Source: Branchiostoma floridae (Eukaryota > Chordata > Leptocardii > Amphioxiformes > Branchiostomatidae). Taken from it: a DNA stretch of 64,000 nt. The stretch lies in NCBI RefSeq assembly GCF_000003815.2, contig NC_049981.1, forward strand, positions 17,713,235-17,777,234, in the 5' to 3' direction. The notes under the pieces are model-generated. The model was given only the letters and a program-made list of their open reading frames with translations, did not search any database and was not told the DNA's origin. The translations under genes and the position numbers were made by a program. Numbering within the stretch: the first letter of the stretch is position 1; the number at the start of each line of letters is the position of its first letter. Below, piece by piece: positions 33,201-43,500 of this stretch.

Positions 33201-35196
33201 TTCAAACTCGGGTAGCATAGCGCGTATACCTACATTCAGTTTTTGGGCAGAGACTGCAAGTATCGTGTGAGCAGCCAACCATTGTGTGTATCAAGAATGA
33301 AACTCAACGTTCCAAGAGTAGATCAAACTCGGCATAAAGAATGGCATATTGAACTACCAAACTGAATTTTAAGTGGAAAATCTTTTTCAATCTTCCTTCA
33401 TGATTCTGATTTTATTACTGTTTCACCAATTTCAACTGTCTGGCATTGTCTTTCCTCTGAATGGGTGAATCTGAAATGTTTTTAAGTTTTAGAATGCACC
33501 TGTACAGCTCATGATTATGGGCTTGGATCTGCAGCCACCTGGAATTTTCATGGGCATTTGGCTGAGGTAGAGAAAGTACATTTGTATTTTGAACCCTGGT
33601 ACATTATGATATGTTGATACATCTACTGTAATGCCTTACTTAATATGTTTTATATTCATACAGATGGGTTTGCAGTGGAAGATAGTCAACATATACCCTT
33701 TCCAGGTGAGGCAATAGAATACTGGAACAACAGTTCAAAATCATTCTTATGTTCCTCTTAGGCCAGAGTGGCTTTATCATATGGGTGACACCCACGACTG
33801 TGTCCCTGTTAACGTTATGGATCAACATGTAACTAAGTTATGCATAACCTTTGGAACCTTGTTCATAATATGCTTAACTCTCTAAACTTTTGATGCATAA
33901 AAATACCAGAATTAACAAATTGGTGCCTCTTTTCAGATCCACTCCATATACCTGGCAACATTTGCTTCCTTGATCGGTCCGTTTGGAGGATTCTTTGCCA
34001 GTGGCTTCAAACGAGCATTTAAGATAAAGGCAAGTACCTGTAGAATGTATTATGTAATAGGAATGTTTTGGTTTTTGTACTGAATACAGACATGTACTGA
34101 ATCCTAATCTCTGGGTTATGAAATTCAAACAGTCTTCCTGATCTTGCTGTCTGTTAACATTTAAAAGCTTTGAATGGTTGATTTAAGAGTACTAGTATGT
34201 AGTACTCTTTTTGTTCAGATGTAGATTCTACTTCTTTTTGTTCAGTTTATCGATATAAAGACTCACCTGCACAGAGGTCCTTGCAAAGGAACCCCAGCAC
34301 TGAAAATCTACTATCAAATGCCCTGGGGAACAAATTCTAGCCAAACAAGCCAGTGGGAATGGCCCCTATATCATATATGCATGGTGTACATTTGTGCAAT
34401 TGTAAATGTGTTGTTATGTTACAGTAAATTTATGTGTGAAGGAAAAGAAAACACAGGTGATATTTCCAGCTAATCTGTTCCGTGTGCCATATGGTAGGAC
34501 TTTGCTGATGTGATTCCTGGGCATGGTGGGATGGTGGATCGTTTTGACTGCCAGTATCTCATGGCTACCTTCGTACATGTGTATCACCACAGCTTCATCA
34601 GGTAAACACACACAGCTAAATGTACTGTCTTTGCACACATCCGTAAATAATATAATGCTTACGAACCAAATTGCTGAACACAAAAGGGGAATTCAAGTGC
34701 AATCTCTGCCCTAACTGATTTACATTGGGTAAGGCAATTTTGTTGTATCTTACATAAGTCAGGAAGGCAAATAGCCATTGACATTGTATGGAGATATTCA
34801 GAAATATATGATGGCAGTATGTTACAAATGACCTGGAAGTTTTTCCTCTAGCACAAGTTTAAATGTGGGGATGCAGACGGCCCCCGTTTAAGCTCTACTA
34901 GTGAGAAAGTGAGAGCTCAGTTCTTCTGTCACTCACACTGTATTCATCCCAGGCCAGTGCGTTGATTCATCCCAGGCCAGTGTGTTGATTCCAGGTTCTA
35001 CAAAAGTCTGACAAACAAATAAATCAACTGATGTGGTGTACTAAATTTTTGTTTTCTTTCTCGCAGAGCTCCAAACCCAGGCAAAATTGTTCAGCAGGTT
35101 TTGGCGCTACGACCAGACCTCCAGCTGGTGGTTTTCAACAAGCTGAAACAACACCTGCTAGATGCAGGTCTCGTAGAGAACAGCTGCTCCTCCTAG
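21291..35196 (+). CDS. CDS2: Phosphatidate cytidylyltransferase (CDP-diacylglycerol synthase)
   Basis: Multi-pass ER enzyme making CDP-diacylglycerol from phosphatidic acid and CTP, feeding phosphatidylinositol synthesis. Exons: 21291-21383, 23298-23413, 27669-27765, 28322-28498, 29445-29505, 30103-30161, 30805-30887, 31252-31339, 31936-32004, 32739-32894, 33664-33705, 33937-34029, 34498-34601 and 35067-35196. They total 455 codons plus stop (human CDS2 has 445 residues). The ATG at 21291 sits in a strong GCGGCCGCCATGA context. The N-terminus is acidic and disordered. Membrane segments begin near residue 74. The CTP-transferase signature spans two exons: [10 protein letters not shown] (369-378) then [17 protein letters not shown] (379-395), with the catalytic HGG and DRxD. 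Conserved blocks [30 protein letters not shown] and [11 protein letters not shown] are present. The gene is co-orthologous to vertebrate CDS1/CDS2; the symbol follows the PCNA neighbourhood. The 34030 donor is GC. Confidence 0.97.
23713..23918 (+). repeat. Left arm of long inverted repeat, CDS2 intron 2
   Basis: A 206-base block from CTGGGCTGTCTACC to AGCACTGTGTGT. It reappears as a near-identical reverse complement at 27039-27266, differing by a few substitutions and two small indels (an ACATG insertion and a GCATTCCTTGCAG-type insertion in the right copy). Either the two are oppositely oriented copies of one dispersed element or the ends of a larger insertion. Confidence 0.85.
24007..25826. 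mobile_element. 1.8 kb TIR DNA transposon, non-autonomous
   Basis: Perfect 22-base terminal inverted repeats at 24007-24028 and 25805-25826 (core CTCTCATGTCCCTAATAAAC) whose outermost bases are TA, consistent with a TA target site as in Tc1/mariner-type elements. Inside both ends lie repeats of a GGTACGTTTATT motif: two to three diverged copies on the left (24033-24105) and four ~18-base CCGGGGGGTAYGTTTATT-type units on the right (25721-25812). No recognisable transposase; open frames inside are short. Superfamily uncertain. It lies within CDS2 intron 2. Confidence 0.75.
26105..26345 (+). mobile_element. tRNA-derived SINE
   Basis: Contains a B-box-like GGGTTCATATCC at 26156-26167, followed by a body resembling the SINE at 57360-57510 (ACTTTCCCCACTCC, GG-rich tract) and an end AAAGGCTATGTGACTACC shared with 5800-6045. 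The A box is degenerate. Located in CDS2 intron 2. Confidence 0.5.
26999..27046. repeat. (CA)n microsatellite abutting repeat arm
   Basis: About 46 bases of CA repeats with GC interruptions, directly continuous with the end of the inverted-repeat arm (ACACACAGTGCTGG). In element orientation the repeat ends in a (GT)n tail. Confidence 0.9.
27039..27266 (-). repeat. Right arm of long inverted repeat, CDS2 intron 2
   Basis: Reverse complement of 23713-23918 with very high identity. Its inner boundary runs into a triplicated 13-base unit (27254-27292), and its other end runs into a CA microsatellite. Confidence 0.85.
27254..27292. repeat. Three tandem copies of GTAGACAGCCCAG
   Basis: A 13-base unit repeated exactly three times. 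The left arm of the inverted repeat has one copy (in reverse complement), so this is a local expansion at the element end. Confidence 0.9.
29803..29896. repeat. Long hairpin in CDS2 intron 5
   Basis: A perfect 22-base inverted repeat (29816-29837 with 29866-29887; core CGGTAAAGTGGATCAGT) is separated by a 28-base loop. After a small bulge the pairing extends through CATCAAAACA/TTGTTTTGATG to about 31-34 pairs. It could be a tiny palindromic MITE or a microRNA-like precursor. No independent evidence for expression. Confidence 0.7.
31700..31840 (-). mobile_element. Degraded LINE 3'-end relic
   Basis: Minus-strand translation contains [10 protein letters not shown], close to LLQLDVQRL in the relic at 45717-45953. 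Too decayed to assign a clade. Located in CDS2 intron 8. Confidence 0.35.
32443..32690. repeat. Dispersed repeat, copy 2 (CDS2 intron 9)
   Basis: Same family and orientation as 9121-9380: starts GGCATTGTCTCTACA, contains AATAACCTCAAATAAAGTA and ends in AAGTTTTAA-like sequence. Diverged with indels. Confidence 0.55.
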
Positions 35197-35700
35197 GGAC
35201 CTCCAACGACTCTGCAGGTTCCATGGCAATATGCTGGGGGGCAAGCAGGTAGCAAAGACCACCTTGAGCCACTGATTTTAGAATTTTTATGTTAGACAAT
35301 AACTTTTGAATTCTGGAATATTTTCCAATTTGATCCAAATGATACTTGCCCCAAAATAGTCACTTGTTTTTTCATTGAACCACACATGTTGTAAAACTTT
35401 GCATTTTGTTTCATCTAATGTCCAAGAATTGTGACCTAATATTATATTATATTATGTACATGCTGTTGTTACTACTATGTCTTTAGAAATCACATTAATC
35501 TGTTAGTGATAGAGATCATGAACAGTGCACATTAGATGCCTTCTGTAATCTTGTTAGTAAGTAAATGACACCAGCGTTGTGTCAGTGGTGATGGTATGTA
35601 ACTGGACAATGTATTTGTGGGCTTGTACATGTGCATTATATAAGTCTTGCATACCGGTATGTGTAAAAAAATGTACAAGGTGTCTAATTTAAGTCATGTA

Positions 35701-36111
35701 AGGTCATGATGATTTGATTATATGGATGACATGTGCACCCATCATTTTTGTCCACTTCTGGAAAATTAAACAAAATTGTCAACCATACTATAGTATTATA
35801 GATTGTTTAAAGCAGCTGCAACGTGAGCAAATACAGGGCATGTGCCGAAAATCATTCTAGAAAATATTTTAAAAAACAGATACTAATGTCATAGAATGAC
35901 AATTGCAAAGTAGAAAAAGATGTGAAAGAAAAAATGAAGACTCTTTGGTATACTTGTCTCTGTGTGTTACAGCCATATGTTCAACCTGCCTGAGAACTTA
36001 GATTTCTTGTTTAAGGCAACTGTTTTTTTGGCTAAACTTTTTTTAATTCACTCGGTTGCATCACTTTCGGGGTTCCCAGATGTCATCCATAAAATCAAAT
36101 CAATATGGCCT
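35701..36111. mobile_element. ~410-base MITE with 32-base TIRs
   Basis: The left end (35701-35732) and right end (36080-36111) are inverted repeats with about four mismatches over 32 bases, sharing the core TGATTTGAT and ATGGATGACAT. Single ends of the same sequence recur in introns and intergenic DNA at about 17297-17328, 27818-27845, 32036-32062 and 42870-42902. A small high-copy DNA element is the best explanation. No coding capacity. Confidence 0.7.
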
Positions 36112-38976
36112 AAACTGTACAATAGAAGGTAAAAAGACTGAATATGACAATATTTTAGTTTAAACACCTTTTAGGCCATTGCACTTGAAAAACGGGAAAA
36201 GTGAACCATTAGTACAAAAATTCAGACATTTCCTCCAATTTGTCAGTAGAGGAAGTTTTAAAAAAAAGTTGCATTTCCAGTTATGATTTTTGGTAAGGAT
36301 TCTCTTTTTTTTTCAGAAGTGATCCAAAAGATACTGTTTAACATTGTAAAACTAAATTGCATCAGGACACTGGTATTTTCAAGATCTATATGGAAATACA
36401 TTGCACAAGCACACTTGTAATAAACTAAACGAAGAGGTACAATCACTTCCACATGTATGCTTACTACACATTCCTACACCAATTGTTCAAAGCATTAATC
36501 TGCTAACATAGTGTGAAATCCAAAAAGTCTAAGAAATTCTATAATATGATTGGATACTTTTTTTTCAATTTTCATCATCCAGCTGTCAAATTGGCTGTCG
36601 ACCCAAAAAAACAGGGCTACTTTTTTGTCTGAACAGAAGCCATTATTCTGATTGTCTATGATATCAGTTTCTTTTTCCAAATGTAAAAAAAAAGCAATGA
36701 CTAGTCTTAGTTATTTGGTGAATTAGGTTTTGATGTGTTTTTGGTACAACTTGAATCATTTGTTGATATTTATCATTTTTAATATCTAAATCAGTTTTTA
36801 ATGATTAGATTATGTACAGCATGTTAGGTACATGTTGGTTTTTATCATCATCGGCACATAGAATATCTAACAATTGCAGAACAAATGAAATGATTCACCA
36901 CTTCAAGTATATACCAAAATATGTAAGAACTTAGCAACTATAAAACCATTATTGTATGATATATGATATTTTCTGTGACAATGATATAAAGATTAGTATG
37001 CTCAGGGCTGTGCCACTGTGGTAGATATTTATTAGAACAACAGTTACTACAACAGTTACTATTGTCAATCGTGCCATTTGGAGGGAGAGGAGCATCAAGA
37101 GACAATTGTCTAATGCCTTAGTCACAATTATAAGGGGGCCTGTAGGGATGTAGCTGATCAAGGCCCTGGCTGGGCTCTTGGTCAATGGCTGCCATGTTTA
37201 TGGTGAAATTTGCCTTCACTGGGGTCCTTTGCTGTTTTGTTGACTGTTTGATATGAATTGTAGAATTTTGTTGCCCACACATCAAATATACTGAATTTTA
37301 AAATCTCCATTCAGATTGACATTTGTAACAACTTTCAACATTCTAGGTCTGGATTAGATTAAGCAGGGATGTGCTCAAGCCCCATAACAGCCCCATTGCT
37401 GCAAGAAGTCCCTCGGGGCCCAACTTGGAAGGGACAAAAATGCAGCCCATGAACTACATGTACCCAGTGGTGGCCCGTTGCAGTTGTGATCAGGGCATAG
37501 TTTGGTGCAATCTATTGCTCCAGATAAAGTATTTCTTGAAAAATGTGAGGTCTATATTTATTAATCAATAAAGAAAAAGGATGTGTACATGTTTACTAAG
37601 CAGTTCTGTGGAAAGTTAAATCCTAAATGTACTAGTCAGTTAAACTTGAAAGTGACCAAATATTGCGCATAAGTGTATAATGAATGTACTTCTATCTACA
37701 TATTAGGGTGTATTGATCAATGGAAGTTTAAAAGCAGTGATGTAATAAATGTTTCAAGTGAAGTCAGTACCTGTACTATCATTCAGGTGTTTTCTTATGT
37801 ATCAGTTGGGAGATTGGAGGGTCAAATAAAAAACATCCCTTGAAAAGTGGCCTGCAGGCCAATTTGAGCTTCTGTTAATGAAGTTCAAACAAACAAGCCA
37901 GACCCTCTAGAAGTCTGCAAAAGAGGCTTGAAAACCCTTGTGTAAACCAAGCCATAGGCATACTTTTGATTTGAAGTGATAATTTCACCATGGCTTCACC
38001 ATGTGTTTCAAAAGAAAGTCCCTCCCTAAAGCCATGTATAAAGCCAAACCAAATTGATTTTGATGACATTCACTGGAGACCCCAAAACTGGAACTAAAGA
38101 CGCTGTAGTCCCATGCCCAGACCATGTGCCCCCCTATCCTGGACAGCAGGTCCTCTGGTAAGCATGAAATTCTGATTGACCAGGGATGATATTGGATGAC
38201 ATTTGGCCTAGTAGGGAACAAACAGCCACCAGACGGAATTTTAAAAAAAATTATTCTTTAACATCTGAGAGAAGCTGGATATACAAAGTTAGTTACATGA
38301 CATTGTGCAAAAATATTTGTGCAGTTAGACTGCAATATGGAATTGTTTCAGAAAACCTGAATGTACAGAATTGAAACGAACAAGAATACTGGCATCTTTG
38401 CTTGAAAAAGTCCCTGAAACCAAGTGGGATTTCAACATTTCATATAAAATCAGCTCTTCTCTTGGAGCTTTCTTGAATAAAGGTTTCTGTGAATAAATTG
38501 TATATATATGCATATATATATATATATTAAGATACAAAAGAAGAGAAAGCACAAGGATGTTGCCAAAAATGAGACTGGTTGTAACATTTTAATGCAGAAG
38601 ACATAATTGCAATCAATTGTTCTGAAACTGCCCCCTCTAACATGAGTTGAAGCATTTCAATTGCAACTATTAACTTCATGTACGCAAAATAAAATAGAGT
38701 TATGTGCTTGTTTACAGTGATAAATATGAAGTATTTAACAATATGCAAATGACTTGCATTATAACAATTCATACAAACATTTGCATACTTACTTTTATTT
38801 CATAATAATCACCACTACCTACATGTACATTGTAAGTCAGCAATGCCATGATCATTCAATTGTCATCCTTTAACATAAAGGAATTTTAAAACTAGTATTT
38901 TCCAAAAAAACACAACACAATGTTCCAGTAGACGTATTAGCTCCTTCACTATTCTGAGCACACAATTGAAAATTGT

Positions 38977-39147
38977 NNNNNNNNNNNNNNNNNNNNNNNN
39001 NNNNNNNNNNNNNNNNNNNNNNNNNNNNNNNNNNNNNNNNNNNNNNNNNNNNNNNNNNNNNNNNNNNNNNNNNNNNNNNNNNNNNNNNNNNNNNNNNNNN
39101 NNNNNNNNNNNNNNNNNNNNNNNNNNNNNNNNNNNNNNNNNNNNNNN
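38977..39147. other. Assembly gap
   Basis: 171 consecutive N bases. Open reading frames reported across it are artefacts of translating N. Its true length is unknown. Confidence 0.99.
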
Positions 39148-40552
39148 TACATGTAAGACAATCGAATCATGTCTGGATATGTTTAAATGCAAATCCAGAC
39201 AATGGTCAAGATGAGTGTTTAAAGTCAGGGGCCTCCACCTTTGAACTTGTGCATGTGTATTTAGTATGGTGAACAAGCTTATTGCCTGCTTTACATGTTT
39301 TGATTTGAAAACAAAGATACCATGAACCAAAATACACCACCACTTGAAGGAAGTCCTTGCCTTCCTTCATGTCAGAAATTTCCCCTATGTACTTTTGTGA
39401 TTAATTTCCCAAGTCTGATAAATATCCAATGAATAGCAGCAATGGGGATACAGTGTACCTTAAAGTGCTTATTTCCACAAAAGTCAACATTTCCTGATTA
39501 CATTCAGCTGTCACACTATTATAGCATTTGTGCAAACAGTGTCGCTCTTTTAATGATCTTATAAGTCATACTTCCAGTCCTTGATTCCTGCTGTCAGGTA
39601 ATCAAGTTAAATTTGGCCCATGACATCATATAAAACATGGAATTCGGTTGGCCTGGCGCTGTGGATCATGAAAAACATTCTTTAAAAAAAAAAGCCAATG
39701 CATAATCATCGTAAAGCTTGTAATCAGGAATCATTGTATTTTAGTGTGATTGGTGACACAAGCACTTTGAAACACAAACACTGAATGAACTCATATACTC
39801 ATAAACTAACAAGAAAATAAACTAACAGAAAAGTCAGCTCCTGTCATAACAAAAGTCATGTACATTTCTGTACATGTATCAATAATGGAATCCACTTTTT
39901 GTCCCAGTTTGCCTGTATTGCCTACAGTTGACTTCACGGGAAACATACATACAGCACTGGCAATATGGTATTCCACTTAAATATCAAGTCCACATTTTTC
40001 ATACAAAACAAAATCTACCCTAAGTACATGTGTGCTAATAAAGAACAGAAATGTCATTTCAGTTACAGTAAGTACAATTTTTTTAAACACTAATTACACT
40101 GAAACAATGTAGTCTCTAACCAAACCAGGTTTCACTGACAATCTCTGTCACGAGTTCATCTGGAAAATTTTCACTGAAGTGGATGCTTATTGCCCAGACC
40201 TGAGAAAGCATAGCTATCTTTTATTTCTAAAAAATGTTGTGAAGCAGAAAAATAGACCCTCTTCGGTTGCTAAATATCTTGAAAGACTGTTTCCTTCCTC
40301 CTGAAAGGGGGGTGTGCATATATAAAGTCCGTGTGAGTTCTGTATTTACATCTTTGGGGCTCATGTGAAGTCTGAAGGGAAGAAGTTGTTATTTGCTTTG
40401 ACCAACCGTTGTGCAGCTGGTTATTGAATGGAAAATAAAACGGATTCTTCGGTTGCAAACTTCAACCAGCACACACAAAAAATGACAATACTGAACTCTT
40501 ACAGACTTGATATACACAAAAGTGTGACAACCCCCTACAACATCCCAGCTAT

Positions 40553-43500
40553 CTACCTTTGTGTATCTAATGTTTTGGGTTGGTAGACAGGAGCAGTTGA
40601 TTTGGGGAGTGGGGGTTCCCCCTTGATGATATCAGCTGCCTTCTCCGATAACATGATCGTGGGCGCGTTCAGGTTCCCGCTGACGATGCTCGGCATGATG
40701 GAGGCATCCACCACGCGCAGGTTCTCCAGCCCGAACACACGCGTCTCCGCGTCCACCACCGCCATCTTGTCCGTCTCCTCGCCCATCTTGCATGTGCAGG
40801 AAGGGTGATACGCGCTGTCCGACATTCTCCGTGCAAAAGCATCGATGTCTTTATCTGACTGGACCCCATCTCCTAAAATACAGAGAGAAATTGATGAACT
40901 TGTCCTGCATAACACAAAGGCCTTGACATTCTAACAAAGTTATCTGATTAAAATGGATACAATTGAATTCTCCTTCATCAAAAGGTTATCTATATCTTGG
41001 AAACTATTACTTATTATTGTTTTTAGTTATATACATTGTGTCTCAGATAATGTTATTGTCTTCCAAAACAAATTTCTTAAAGTTTGCCAGGACTAGACAG
41101 TCCAGAATTATAGTGTCATCTGGTCAGTGCAAGAAAAAAAATTTGTCTCACCTGGAGCTAACTCTGGGCCTCTGAAGGGGTCAAAAGCTTTCTGGGCGAA
41201 GATTTCCCGCGAGAGTTTGATGCTCAGCCTCATCTCCAGCACATCCTGGTCTGTGGACATGTAGTTAGGCTCCAGCAGAGGGTGTGTATGGGGGTCTGCA
41301 GACTTCAGCTTTAGATACCCTCGACTGGTCGGGCGCATTGATCCTACATGGACCTGGAACACATTTTGATGATGTAGCTTCTGTCACTCCACTTTTTTTT
41401 ATTGTCACATAACACAAGAAGATGCATCACACCAAAATTACTGTGGCCTAGTATCCACAGTCAATCAGAATTGTATGCTTGCCACAGAATCTACTCCCCA
41501 GGGTAAGGGAGTGCCTGACTTTCACTCCTACACAATGTACCTGGTAAGCATGTTGTGTCCCTGCCACCCTGCCATGATCGTTGACAGTGGAAGGTAGGAA
41601 GTGGTACTGGATGTCGGGATGTTCCACACCAGGGCGGCTCCTGATGAACCCGCCGGCCTCCAGATGACTGGTGGCCCCCAGCCCAGTCTGCATGGTGAAC
41701 CACTGGATACCGATCATCAACATGCGGTGGGGGGACAGGGAGCTGTACAGGGTGACCGGCTGGGTGCACGCCTGCTGTACGTACACTTCCAGGTGGTCCT
41801 GAAGGTTCTGTCCAACACCTGCAAGGATTGAAAACTGATTTAGCACAGGTTGTACATACATTTCCAGCTTCTCTTGTAGGTTCTGTCCAACACCTGCAAT
41901 GATTTACAACTGATTCAGATACAAACTGCACCTGCTGTACATACTTTTCCAGGACATCCTGTAGCTTCTGTCCAACACCAGTAAGGATAGACATATCATT
42001 CACAGAAACTGCACCTGCTGTATAACATTTACAGCTGATGCTGTAGGTTTTGCCCAACATCTGCAAAGATAGACACATGATTCCGACAAACTACACCTGC
42101 TGTATATACATTTCCAGTTGTCACCTTCCTCAGGGAACCTACTGGTACTATTCCACAATGTAGCTAGGTGTTGCGCTAACAAAGTGATTGGAAACACAAA
42201 GAACTGTCATATGGGTAGCCCCAAAATTAGAGCATTGCCACATACTGCCGTGGCGTGAGAAAGGTGACAAACAGGAACCCAAAACTGGCCGCTGTATGTC
42301 TTTTTTTGTGAATAAAGAACTTTGTTATTCTTGTTTGATGTTATATTGTGATTCTCCAACTTGCTGAAATTCTTCCCTAACCTGGTAGATGCTGAACAGG
42401 AATGCCCAGTTTTGTAGGTCGTTTTGCCTGGGAATAAATCCCTGAACCCCTTTATCCTTGTTATTATGATTTTCCAACCTGCTGACATTCTTCCCTAACC
42501 TGGTAGATGCTGAACAACAGGAATGCCCAGTTTCTGTAGGTCGTCAGCATCACCGATCCCTGACAGATTCAACAGCTGCGGGGAGTTGATGGCTCCGCCT
42601 GACAGGATGACTTCACCTGCTCGCACCTGCACAGGGGAGAATGTGTCGATCACCTGCTCTCACATGGAAACACGGGCAGTTGTGTTTCTAGTTAGGCCAT
42701 GTTTGTTCAAACATATAACAATTCCTTTCAACTTTCGTCCATTTAAAAAAAGTTTCCCACCATACTGTTAATCAAGCTGTAGTTGTACAGCTGTACAGTT
42801 GTACAGTTGTAGAATGCCAATTTCAAAGTTAAACAAGATGTGAAAGCACAGTTTGGGGTTCCCCAGAGCATTTCTTCCATCAAATCAAATCAACATGACC
42901 TGATTACTGTAAAAATTGTCACGCCTCTGTTAAGTTACCTGTTTTGTCTCTCCATTCTGTAGATATTCCACTCCCACTGCACGGTTGCCTTCAAACAGAA
43001 CCCGTGTCACCACACACTTCACTTCAGTCGTTACGTTAGTCCGTTTCAGCGCTGGCCGGAGGTACGCATTAGCAGTGCTCCAGCGAATCCCATTGTGAAT
43101 CGTCATGTCCATATCTCCAAACCCCTCCTGCTGATAACCATTCATATCATCTGTATATGGATAACCCGCCTGTTGTGCAGCTTCTATGAATGCTCGGTTT
43201 AAAGGGTTCTCGCTCTTGCCACGTGAAACATGGAGAGGTCCATCCCCGCCACGGTAATTGTCAGGACCAAGCTCATGCGTTTGGGCTTTACGAAAGTACG
43301 GTAGGCAGTCCACGTATGACCACCCCGCCGCTCCCTCTCTCTCCCAGCGATCGTAGTCCTGCGCGTGTCCACGGATGTACACCATGGCATTGAGAGAGGA
43401 CGATCCTCCCCACACGCGCCCGCGAGGCCAGTACATCTTCCTGTCGTCCATGTGTTTCTGAGGTACAGTGTGGTAGTACCAGTTGTACTTATCATCACAC

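Larger units (their letters stand above)
35197..40552. other. Intergenic, tail-to-tail (CDS2 3' side / fusion-gene 3' side)
   Basis: Holds the probable long CDS2 3' UTR (a candidate AATAAA is at 37567-37572), a MITE at 35701-36111, a TA-rich microsatellite at about 38498-38527, the assembly gap, and the fusion-gene 3' UTR (a minus-sense AATAAA is at 40220-40225). No additional coding exon was recognised. Open frames here are short and unlike any family. Confidence 0.55.

Noticed and set aside
38863-39330. Long frames across the gap
   Set aside because: Created by translating 171 N bases.
41491-42078. 195-codon minus frame through intron 7 and exon 8
   Set aside because: It reads the decayed exon 8 copies and exon 8 in a shifted frame; the true exon frame is fixed by GMC homology and phase.
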